A stretch of 64,000 nucleotides of DNA from the NCBI GenBank assembly GCA_937894775.1, contig CALAXC010000153.1, positions 1 through 64,000 on the forward strand, written 5' to 3'. The notes below the pieces were generated by a model that had not been told where the DNA came from, searched no databases, and worked only from the letters and a program-made list of their open reading frames with translations. The DNA comes from an uncultured Clostridia bacterium. Lineage in GTDB: Bacteria; Bacillota; Clostridia; Oscillospirales; CAG-272. Both the position numbers and the translations under genes were made by a program. Below are positions 46,179 to 55,500 of this stretch, one piece after another. How positions within the stretch are numbered: position 1 is the first letter of the stretch; every line of letters begins with the position of its first letter.

Positions 46179-47504
46179 ATGTTAGAATTAGCTCGCTGTT
46201 TTGGAGGAAAGGCATTAGCATTTGATAAAGAAGCTATGCTTGATATGTTTACCTCTGAAATTGCAATAATCATATATATTTTTATTATTCTTGCGATAGT
46301 TGCGGTTCTTGTTGTAGCGCTTATTTTCTTCCAGCGCAAAGATGAATCGGATGAGGAAAATATTGCACCTGACAATGCGGGTGCTCAAGCTCCAAACGAT
46401 GATGAGGTCGAGAAGGAAGAAACCACCGAGCGTTTTTGTATGTTGAGTGCGATCGACAGAAGAAGAAACAGCTATGGACACGTGAAGTACGCAACAAACG
46501 TAACGCTTGAAGATTTCTGTGAGAATTTCAGGAATTATGCGGCATACAGACACGGATTATACTATGATATAGAAGATATAAGAAGATTCATAGCAGGAAT
46601 GTCAGTGTCACATATGCTTATATTACAGGGTATGTCGGGAACAGGTAAAACCTCGTTGGCACACGCGATAGGATCATTTGTTGATAATAGCTCAACGATA
46701 ATTCCCGTGCAGCCAATGTGGAAGGAAAGAACCGACCTTATAGGTTATTATAACGAATTTACAAGAAGATTTAACGAGACATTATTGCTTACAAAGATGT
46801 ATGAGGCAAATTATAGCAAAGACGTCTATGTAACGGTTCTCGATGAAATGAATATTGCAAGAGTAGAGTATTATTTTGCTGAATTTTTGTCTTTGCTCGA
46901 GCTTCCGAATCCTGAGGAAAGATACCTCGATGTAGTATCGGACAAATGGGAAAACGATCCCACTCAGCTCAAAGACGGAAGAATAAAGCTTCCTACAAAT
47001 ATGTGGTTTGTGGGAACGGCAAATAATGACGACTCAACATTCCTTATATCGGATAAGGTTTATGACCGAGCAATGATACTTGACCTCGATCAGAAAACCG
47101 AAAGATTCGTAGCGCCGCCAACCGAAAAGATGATAATATCTGCAGAACAGTTCGACGCACTTGTAGTATCTGCGCAGAAGGAATATGAGATAAGCAGCCG
47201 AAACAAGAAGAGACTTGAAGCGTTCGATGAATATCTTATAGCGCATTTCCACGTAACGTTCGGAAACCGAATTATGAAGCAGATATTGACATATATCCCC
47301 GTATATATAGCATGCGGCGGAGAAGAGCTTTTTGCGCTTGACGATATACTTTCAAAGAAGGTAATAAGAAAGCTCGAATCACAGAATCCTATATACTTCA
47401 AGAATGCGGCAGACGGATTGATCGCGTATATGGACGATCTTTTTGGCGCAGAAAATATGACTCTCTGCAAGGAGCATATAAGAAGAATTTTGAGAAATGC
47501 TTAA
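46179..47504 (+). CDS. Membrane-anchored McrB-like AAA+ ATPase, copy A
   Basis: A 441-residue protein: one membrane helix at about 28-50, an acidic linker (DESDEEN ... DDEVEKEE), then a AAA+ domain. Walker A LQGMSGTGKTS, Walker B VTVLDEMNIARVEYYF, and sensor region WFVGTANNDDSTFLISDKVYDRAM, which matches the McrB/dynein-like branch (GTxNxxDxS). The C-terminal helical lid ends RRILRNA. From codon 83 onward the DNA appears identical to the copy at 49,537-50,616, while the membrane anchors differ. It probably hydrolyses ATP or GTP to move or remodel a partner at the inner face of the membrane. Confidence 0.82.
   Translation: MLELARCFGGKALAFDKEAMLDMFTSEIAIIIYIFIILAIVAVLVVALIFFQRKDESDEENIAPDNAGAQAPNDDEVEKEETTERFCMLSAIDRRRNSYGHVKYATNVTLEDFCENFRNYAAYRHGLYYDIEDIRRFIAGMSVSHMLILQGMSGTGKTSLAHAIGSFVDNSSTIIPVQPMWKERTDLIGYYNEFTRRFNETLLLTKMYEANYSKDVYVTVLDEMNIARVEYYFAEFLSLLELPNPEERYLDVVSDKWENDPTQLKDGRIKLPTNMWFVGTANNDDSTFLISDKVYDRAMILDLDQKTERFVAPPTEKMIISAEQFDALVVSAQKEYEISSRNKKRLEAFDEYLIAHFHVTFGNRIMKQILTYIPVYIACGGEELFALDDILSKKVIRKLESQNPIYFKNAADGLIAYMDDLFGAENMTLCKEHIRRILRNA
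46425..47504 (+). repeat. 1,080-bp direct repeat, copy A (AAA+ module)
   Basis: Reading the two copies side by side I find no difference between 46,425-47,504 and 49,537-50,616 (offset 3,112 bp), including synonymous positions. Identity starts at codons for TERFCML and ends at the stop codon; bases on both sides differ. Confidence 0.9.
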
Positions 47505-47537
47505 TTTTTAAGATAAATTTTACAAAGGAAAATTTGT

Positions 47538-49229
47538 ATGAATCAATTGGATGTTTATTACAGAGCCCAGCTTGATTATAAAAATGCGATAGAGTCCGAT
47601 AAAGAGTGCTCGAAATTAAACTCTGCGTTCCTTTCAGCTGATGCAGAAAGCGACCGTTTGGTAATAACAAGAGCGTTTTGCACGGTTGATGAAGAATGGG
47701 TTGCCGAGATAGAAAAGGGCTTGGTTTTTATAGAAAAAGCTATAAAAGAAGACCGTCAGTTTATTCTTTCTCAAGGCGAGGTAGTTCCGATAGAAAAGGT
47801 TAAGTCTGTGTCAAAGGAATCGGTGCAGCATCTTGCAAAGCACAGTGATCTTATAACCGAGTATGAAGAGGGAGAGGATATTATTCCCGATAAGCTTTAT
47901 ACGGTTGAGAGATTAAACGATTATACCGTTTATGAGAACAGATTCCTTTATATGTTGCTTTGCTATCTTCGAGATTTTGTTTCGCTAAGATATACGAAGA
48001 TCGTTGAAGCAACAAATAAATATGATGCCAAGCTTTCGATCAACAAAGATTTTATGATTGGTAAGGAAACTATCTCTTATACCGTAAATATACATGACGT
48101 AAGACAGGATGATGAATATCTTAAGGAGCACAATACCGCAAAGGATATCATCGATAGAATAATGCTTATTCTTAAAGCGATACTTGCATTTTTGGCGACA
48201 CCTCTTATGGAATATCAGGCAAAAGTCCCAATGATAAAACCCCCTATAACCAAGACTAATGTTCTTAAAATGAATAATAATTTCAAGGGCGCAGTAGCAC
48301 TTTATGATTATATTATTTCTTATGATAAACAAGGCTTTGAAATCGAAAATCAGGTCACAAATATATCTCCGTTTACAATCGAGATGGGCTCTGATTTTGC
48401 TTTGGCAGGTGGAATGATGACGTTTCTTTCTTATCAGTATGGTTTAGGACTTAAGAGTGAGCTTAAGGCTTCCTACGATAAAGAAGAAGAACGTCGCAAG
48501 GATGAGCTTGTAAAGCGAAACAGAGAGCTTATTGCAGCGCTTGATAAGAGACTTCAAAGATCTGAGATAACTCATAGCGAATACATAATCAAGCTCGAAG
48601 AACAGATAAAGCTCCTTGAAAAGCAGTGTGAACGTTTAGAGTTTATGCGCAAAGAGGTCGAGCGTCTTAAAACAAGTGAAAATAAGCTTTTGGCGGATAT
48701 AAAGATATCTTATCTTGAAATATCTAAGCTCAAGAGTGATATGCTTTCTAAAGAACATGAGCATGCAGAGGCGGTCGAGCGCGTTCAAAGAGAGTGCTCC
48801 AACAAAATGCTCGAAATGTCGCAGGCATTTAATCAGGAGAAGATAGAGGCTACCGCTTCGCTTGTGGCAGAGGTAAGCGGCTTGCAAAACAGAGTTGCTG
48901 AGTTGATTGAAAGCAACAGGGTTGAACGTGAGGAATCCAAGAAGGAACTTAATGCACTTCAGGAAGAATATGATAAGCTGATGCAGGATTTCAACGAGCT
49001 TCAGGAAACGAAACGTCTTATAAACGCAAGGCTCAGATCCTATCTTTTTAAGAACGGTGAAGTTCCCGCAGGTGAGGATAACACCGATAAAGAGAAATTT
49101 GATGAACTTGAAAATGAACTTGAGGTATTTATTAAGTTCTATAAAAAAGAATGGAATAAAACCAAAAAGCGTATACGTAAGGAGCTTTTGAATATCAAAA
49201 ATATCAGAAAGCAGGATGAGCAGGAATGA
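47538..49229 (+). CDS. Coiled-coil protein with McrC/DUF2357-like N-terminal region
   Basis: A 563-residue protein without signal peptide or membrane helix. Residues about 115-150 (KLYTVERLNDYTVYENRFLYMLL, of which YENRFLY is the key) resemble the ENRF motif of DUF2357/McrC-type partners of McrB-like ATPases. Residues about 305-510 form a long coiled coil. No PD-(D/E)xK nuclease motif is seen where McrC homologues carry one. It lies between the two identical AAA+ modules, so it is likely the adaptor or stator of the ATPase. The family call is tentative. Confidence 0.5.
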   Translation: MNQLDVYYRAQLDYKNAIESDKECSKLNSAFLSADAESDRLVITRAFCTVDEEWVAEIEKGLVFIEKAIKEDRQFILSQGEVVPIEKVKSVSKESVQHLAKHSDLITEYEEGEDIIPDKLYTVERLNDYTVYENRFLYMLLCYLRDFVSLRYTKIVEATNKYDAKLSINKDFMIGKETISYTVNIHDVRQDDEYLKEHNTAKDIIDRIMLILKAILAFLATPLMEYQAKVPMIKPPITKTNVLKMNNNFKGAVALYDYIISYDKQGFEIENQVTNISPFTIEMGSDFALAGGMMTFLSYQYGLGLKSELKASYDKEEERRKDELVKRNRELIAALDKRLQRSEITHSEYIIKLEEQIKLLEKQCERLEFMRKEVERLKTSENKLLADIKISYLEISKLKSDMLSKEHEHAEAVERVQRECSNKMLEMSQAFNQEKIEATASLVAEVSGLQNRVAELIESNRVEREESKKELNALQEEYDKLMQDFNELQETKRLINARLRSYLFKNGEVPAGEDNTDKEKFDELENELEVFIKFYKKEWNKTKKRIRKELLNIKNIRKQDEQE

Positions 49230-49245
49230 TGCTTGGGTGGAATAG

Positions 49246-50616
49246 ATGACGAAAAATGTTAAAAGAAATATAAAAAGAGTTATTTTACTTATCGTTTCTC
49301 TTGCGCTTGAGGGAATACTCGCATTTATGCTTATAGGCGGTATTGCAAATCACGGGCTTGCAGAATCTAAAGTAATAACGCTTATAATAATTCTTATGCT
49401 TATGATACCGCTTGCTTTGTTGGCACTTTTGTTTGTTGTTTCTTTTAGAAAAAAGCAACAAGCAAAAGTATCCAAAAGGCAAGAGACCGATAAAAAAACG
49501 GGTAAGAAGAAAAAGAAAAACGAAGATAACGGTGATACCGAGCGTTTTTGTATGTTGAGTGCGATCGACAGAAGAAGAAACAGCTATGGACACGTGAAGT
49601 ACGCAACAAACGTAACGCTTGAAGATTTCTGTGAGAATTTCAGGAATTATGCGGCATACAGACACGGATTATACTATGATATAGAAGATATAAGAAGATT
49701 CATAGCAGGAATGTCAGTGTCACATATGCTTATATTACAGGGTATGTCGGGAACAGGTAAAACCTCGTTGGCACACGCGATAGGATCATTTGTTGATAAT
49801 AGCTCAACGATAATTCCCGTGCAGCCAATGTGGAAGGAAAGAACCGACCTTATAGGTTATTATAACGAATTTACAAGAAGATTTAACGAGACATTATTGC
49901 TTACAAAGATGTATGAGGCAAATTATAGCAAAGACGTCTATGTAACGGTTCTCGATGAAATGAATATTGCAAGAGTAGAGTATTATTTTGCTGAATTTTT
50001 GTCTTTGCTCGAGCTTCCGAATCCTGAGGAAAGATACCTCGATGTAGTATCGGACAAATGGGAAAACGATCCCACTCAGCTCAAAGACGGAAGAATAAAG
50101 CTTCCTACAAATATGTGGTTTGTGGGAACGGCAAATAATGACGACTCAACATTCCTTATATCGGATAAGGTTTATGACCGAGCAATGATACTTGACCTCG
50201 ATCAGAAAACCGAAAGATTCGTAGCGCCGCCAACCGAAAAGATGATAATATCTGCAGAACAGTTCGACGCACTTGTAGTATCTGCGCAGAAGGAATATGA
50301 GATAAGCAGCCGAAACAAGAAGAGACTTGAAGCGTTCGATGAATATCTTATAGCGCATTTCCACGTAACGTTCGGAAACCGAATTATGAAGCAGATATTG
50401 ACATATATCCCCGTATATATAGCATGCGGCGGAGAAGAGCTTTTTGCGCTTGACGATATACTTTCAAAGAAGGTAATAAGAAAGCTCGAATCACAGAATC
50501 CTATATACTTCAAGAATGCGGCAGACGGATTGATCGCGTATATGGACGATCTTTTTGGCGCAGAAAATATGACTCTCTGCAAGGAGCATATAAGAAGAAT
50601 TTTGAGAAATGCTTAA
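49246..50616 (+). CDS. Membrane-anchored McrB-like AAA+ ATPase, copy B
   Basis: A 456-residue protein: two membrane helices (about 11-32 and 43-67), a strongly basic linker (RKKQQ ... KKTGKKKKK), then the same AAA+ module as copy A (Walker A GMSGTGKTS, Walker B VLDEMN, sensor GTANNDDS). The linker charge is opposite to that of copy A. Two ATPases with identical motors but different anchors suggest a mixed ring or two assemblies at different membrane sites. It follows the coiled-coil gene by 16 bp. Confidence 0.82.
   Translation: MTKNVKRNIKRVILLIVSLALEGILAFMLIGGIANHGLAESKVITLIIILMLMIPLALLALLFVVSFRKKQQAKVSKRQETDKKTGKKKKKNEDNGDTERFCMLSAIDRRRNSYGHVKYATNVTLEDFCENFRNYAAYRHGLYYDIEDIRRFIAGMSVSHMLILQGMSGTGKTSLAHAIGSFVDNSSTIIPVQPMWKERTDLIGYYNEFTRRFNETLLLTKMYEANYSKDVYVTVLDEMNIARVEYYFAEFLSLLELPNPEERYLDVVSDKWENDPTQLKDGRIKLPTNMWFVGTANNDDSTFLISDKVYDRAMILDLDQKTERFVAPPTEKMIISAEQFDALVVSAQKEYEISSRNKKRLEAFDEYLIAHFHVTFGNRIMKQILTYIPVYIACGGEELFALDDILSKKVIRKLESQNPIYFKNAADGLIAYMDDLFGAENMTLCKEHIRRILRNA
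49537..50616 (+). repeat. 1,080-bp direct repeat, copy B (AAA+ module)
   Basis: Second copy of the repeat at 46,425-47,504. Recombination between the copies would delete 3,112 bp including the coiled-coil gene and leave one hybrid AAA+ gene. Confidence 0.9.
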
Positions 50617-50643
50617 AAAAATAAAGATTTGAGATTATAGATT

Positions 50644-52539
50644 ATGTTTAAAGATAGTAAATATGTAAAGTTAATATGCATAGTCTTGGTTTTTTCTGCT
50701 TTGGCGTTGGCACTTTCGATGGGGATTTTAGCTATCAGCGCTTTGCGGAATGAAACTTTTGCTGATCCGCTTGACGGTTATCAGGAAAACCTCGAGAAAG
50801 AAACGGTGACCCTTCCGCCTCCTGTTCCCCCTGACGGACCCGATCCTGACGACGATCCGGACGGAGATAATACAAGCCCGTATCAAGTGTATTCCGATCA
50901 AGCTGTAGATGCTCTCTATTTGAGGGGGGAGGCTTTTGGAAATTATAACGGAAAAGGATGGGATGAGGCAGTTCCGTATACAAATTTGATAGATGATAAA
51001 TATCCTGCAACCTATCTTGGAAGTTTGATGATAGAAGAGTGGAGCCGAGCTTGGGGCATGTCTCCGATAGCTCTTTCTATAAAGCCGAATGATGCTGAAA
51101 TGATCATACCTTCCTATACGGCAACATCGGAATATGTTGCAGATCTTATGGGAACAACGGATTATAAAGAAGAGTATTTAATTCCGGAAGATGATGTTAC
51201 GGCAAATCCAAAGAGCTCAGAAATTTACCGTATGCATTATTATAATTACACAAATGTCAGCAAGAAAAAGGAAACTCCTACCACTTATGCACTCTATGAA
51301 AGGGTATACCGCGACTTTGTATATGACCATTATCTTTATGTAGATGATACAACAAAGTCCTATATGCTTGATATTATAGATAAGCAAAAGTTTGATTTTT
51401 ATGATCAGAATGTTGCTCAGAATATTTCGGATTATGTTTCCGGATTAGGCGAATATCTCATTACTTATGATCAAGCCCTTGATCAAGAGGAAAATATGGT
51501 TATTGCCTTTATTGAAAAATATAAAGCAGGAACGTGTAAGCATTTTGCAAGTACTGCCACACTTATTTTCAGATCAATGGGAATTCCCGCAAGATATGTT
51601 ACGGGATATATGACAGCAACAGAAGCGGGAGAATGGGTGCAGCTCGATAATTTCAATTCACACGCTTGGGTAGAAATATATGTTGACGGCTTTGGCTGGA
51701 AAACGGTAGAGGTAACACCCGCACAGCAAAAAGATCCTATAGAGATAAAGCCTGTTGATGTTAAGAAAAAATTTGACGGAACTCCGATTTTCCCTGAATA
51801 TAAGATAGAAGGCTTTGAAGAGTACGAAAAGCTTGGATATACTTATGAGGTGGTTATAAGCGGAGAACGTACCGAACCGGGTGTGTCTGAAAGTATTATT
51901 GAAGATATAAAGATATTCGATTCCAATAAAACTGAAGTAACAGATAATTTTCTATTTGAAAAAAAGCCGGGAAAAATTATTGTTCTTGTTAGCGGAGTTG
52001 TTTTGAGGAGCGAGTCGATATCTCAGGTATATGACGGAATTCCGAGGACTTCGGATCTTTCAAAATGCAGTATAGATTTTGAAGATGGTGCAAAGCTTTT
52101 GGAAGGACATACTATCAGAATGGAAGCGAGATTACTTGAGACTAAGATAGGTGTTCATTCGCATGCATTTGATGTTATTGTGGAAGACAGTGAAGGTAAT
52201 AATGTTACGGATGTGTATCTTTTCTCGTATGATTTAGGTAAATATGAAATATCTCCGATATCTATAACCATTAAAGCGGGAAGCGCTGAACAAGAATATC
52301 TTCCTGGAAAGATACTTACTTGTGATCAGTATGAAATAACATCAGGAAAGCTTATGGAAGGTGATTATATTCCCGATGATATAGTTATTACCAAAGGAGA
52401 GCAAAAGGTACCGGGAAGAAGTCCTAACACAATAGATCGTAGTAAAATAGTTATTTTAAATTCCGAGGGTGAAGATGTTTCGTCTAACTATGTAATTCGT
52501 ACAGAGGTTGGAGAGTTACGTCTTTATGAAAGTGAATAA
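50644..52539 (+). CDS. Membrane-anchored transglutaminase-like protein with Ig/YDG-type domains
   Basis: A 631-residue protein: N-terminal membrane helix (about 8-31), an extracellular Pro/Asp-rich linker (PPPVPPDGPDPDDDPDGD), then a transglutaminase-like domain (about 205-365) with Cys in YKAGTCKHFAST (about 298), His in NSHAWVEIYVDG (about 341) and GWKTVEVTP, where the third triad residue lies. Two or three beta-sandwich repeats of the YDG/MBG type follow (VYDGIPRT, ITIKAGSAEQEYLPGK, SSNYVIRTEVGELRLY). It could crosslink or cut peptide or amide bonds outside the cell. It has no sortase signal and stays membrane-bound. Confidence 0.78.
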   Translation: MFKDSKYVKLICIVLVFSALALALSMGILAISALRNETFADPLDGYQENLEKETVTLPPPVPPDGPDPDDDPDGDNTSPYQVYSDQAVDALYLRGEAFGNYNGKGWDEAVPYTNLIDDKYPATYLGSLMIEEWSRAWGMSPIALSIKPNDAEMIIPSYTATSEYVADLMGTTDYKEEYLIPEDDVTANPKSSEIYRMHYYNYTNVSKKKETPTTYALYERVYRDFVYDHYLYVDDTTKSYMLDIIDKQKFDFYDQNVAQNISDYVSGLGEYLITYDQALDQEENMVIAFIEKYKAGTCKHFASTATLIFRSMGIPARYVTGYMTATEAGEWVQLDNFNSHAWVEIYVDGFGWKTVEVTPAQQKDPIEIKPVDVKKKFDGTPIFPEYKIEGFEEYEKLGYTYEVVISGERTEPGVSESIIEDIKIFDSNKTEVTDNFLFEKKPGKIIVLVSGVVLRSESISQVYDGIPRTSDLSKCSIDFEDGAKLLEGHTIRMEARLLETKIGVHSHAFDVIVEDSEGNNVTDVYLFSYDLGKYEISPISITIKAGSAEQEYLPGKILTCDQYEITSGKLMEGDYIPDDIVITKGEQKVPGRSPNTIDRSKIVILNSEGEDVSSNYVIRTEVGELRLYESE

Positions 52540-52557
52540 TAAGTAAAGGGTGGTATA

Positions 52558-55500
52558 ATGTTATACGATAGCTACCATAAAAAAATATCGAAGGTCGTTG
52601 ATGTTTTACGCAAGGTATTTAAGCACATAGTCCTGATCAGCATTGTTTTAGGACTTTTGCTTGCGTTTCTCATTACTTTTATGGTTACAAAGGGAATGAT
52701 TATTGACGATAAAAATGTGTCTAATAAATTCGCTGTAACTTACGGAGAAGACCTTCCATTGAAGACGAGCGCTATGTTCGCTTCACATAAATATCAATAT
52801 TCCGAAAACGGAAGAAAATGGAGCGATGCTTTTCCGTCAGAACCGGGAACATACCGGGTCAGGGCAGTTGCTAAAGGAATATTCGGAAATGAGAGATACG
52901 GAAAGATCTATACTTTTGTTTTAAAAGCAAAGGAAATTGATGTTTCTGTAGTCGAAGATGAAATTATATATGGAGAACTTCCAACGGTTGAAGCTAAGCT
53001 TTCTTATGAAGATACTATCAGCTGTGACGGTTTTGTTTATGAAGACCGCTTTTCGGCAAGCACTAAGGTAACTCCGAATGCAGAGGACATTACGATTCTT
53101 AATAAAGACGGTGAAGATGTTACCTCTTCTTATGAGATAAACGTTGAAAGTACCGACATCAACGTGCTTCAAAGAGAAATTCTGGTTACTGTATCCGATC
53201 AGTCAATGATATATAATGATGTAAAGTTTAGTTATGACGGATACGAATTAAGTAACGGAACTTTAGCCGACGGTGATACTATTCAGGCGGTATTTGATAA
53301 GTATCTTATAGATGTAGGTGAGATCGAGAATACCCCCCAGCTTAAGGTCGTTACATCAGACGGTTTTGATATTTCAATGCATTATTCTATCCAAACACAG
53401 ATAGGTAAGCTTAAAGTTGACTACCGTCCGTTGATAATTAAAACGCCAAGTGCTGAAAAGGTATATGATGCAAACGCTCTTTCAAATTCCGAGTACGAGA
53501 TAGTAGGGGAATACGGTCTTGTTGAAGGACATACGATGATCTGTATTTCCAACACTTCTATAACGGACGTTGATGAGGTTGAGAACGTTCTTGATTTTGA
53601 GATCAAGAATGCGGCAGGAGAAGATAAGACTCCTAACTATTCTTTCTTCTATGAAAGAGGAATGCTTAAAGTAACCGAAAGACCTCTTAATGTTTCGTTT
53701 GTGAGTGGAACTTGGATGTATGATAACAAGTGGCATAAGGGTGAAATAAAGCTTGAAGGCCTTTGCGAAGGACATAAAGCGACTTATGATATACCGAGTA
53801 TAATCGATACAGGTAAGATAGAAAACTCTACCGAGATAACCGAGATTTATGATGCTCACGGAAAAGATGTTTTCTTGAATTATGATATCATTTACGGTGA
53901 TTTCGGTACTCTTGAAGTTACAAAACGTCCGATAACTATTACTACTGAGAGTCAGACTTTGACTTATGACGGTGTTATCAGAGTTTTTGATAAGTATGAA
54001 ATTACATCTGAAATAAAGCTTGCTGACGGTGAAGAGCTTCAGCTTACCTTTAACGAGTTCTACAAGGCAGGAACTTATGACAATAATATTGTTTCTGCTA
54101 TGATAAACTACAGCCGAACAGGTACAGGCGTTCCGGATGAAAACGGTTGGTATCAGGTAGGCAGCAGTGGAGTTGCCGATGCTGCTCAAAACTATGAGAT
54201 AACTGAGGTAATAGGAAAGATAATTATTAATAAGTGTCCGATTACTTTGCGTCCTGTTGATATAGCGCATGTGTATGACGGTACGTTGATTGTTCCTACT
54301 GAATTCGATATCGTTTCGGGAGAGCTTCCTCCAAGTCATACTATATATCCCGAGTATATAGGTTCACTTACCGATGCGGGAGAAATAGATACGGATATAG
54401 ATCTTACAAAGACTATAGTTAAAGTGCTTCGTGATGACGGTTCGGAAGAAGATGCTACCGAGAACTTTGAGATCACAGTTCAAAAGGGTAAGATCACTAT
54501 CAGTAAAAGACAGATCACCGTTAGAACCGAAACAGTTGAAAAGATATACGATGGAACTCCGTTATCAAGTAATAATTGGGAGATCGTAAGCGAAACACAG
54601 CTTGTTGAAACTCATACGCTTAATCTTGAATGTAATGTTTCAAGAATTTATCCAGGTGAAAGTGATAATCTTGTAGATCTTGATTCTGTCACGATCGTTG
54701 ATGAAAATGAAAATGACGTTCTTAAGAATTATGAGATAACTTACGAGTACGGTAAGCTTATAGTACATAAGCGACCGATAACTATTGTTGCTTCAAGTGC
54801 GAGAAAGACCTATGATGGAACACCTCTTGTTTCTACAGAATATTCTATCTTGGATGCTGATTTAGAGGATTACGGATTATTGGAAGGTCATACCCTCAAG
54901 GCAACGACAAGCGGTTCTATAACCAACAAGGGTGAGACCTCAAATAAGATCGATATCGATAAAGTGAGAATACGTAATGCTTCAAATAAAAACGAAACAG
55001 AGTATTATGAAATTACTTGTTCTGACGGAACACTTACTATTGATCCGATAATTGTCAATATCACTACTTCGTCTGTAAATAAAATCTATGACGGTACCTC
55101 TATAAATCCTAAGATCGATACCGTAGTCGATTCGGATATCGAAGAGAAAATCATTGCGGGACACACTTATTCGATCACAGTAGCGGATAAGGAGCTTATA
55201 AATGTAAAAGATTCTCCGCTGGAAAATGAAGCGATTTTGGTAGTTTACGATGAAAAAGGTGCAGATATGACTGCACTTGGAAATTATGAGGTAAACGGAA
55301 CTTGGGGAAGTATTATTATTCTTCCCAGAGTTATTAAAATACTTCCTAAACCATCAGTAACGAGTAAGGTTTATGACGGAAATCCGTTGACTTGTACCGA
55401 TTATGAGGATATTTCAAATGCTGAATTAAACGAAGGACTCCTCAGCAATCATTTGCTGGAGCAAATAGAATTTAATTCTCAAACAGATGCAACTGATTTC

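Noticed and set aside
46179..50616. A functional McrBC-type restriction system
   Set aside because: The ATPases resemble McrB but are membrane-anchored, no nuclease motif is visible in the partner, and the operon encodes surface proteins. A restriction role is not supported by what I can see.
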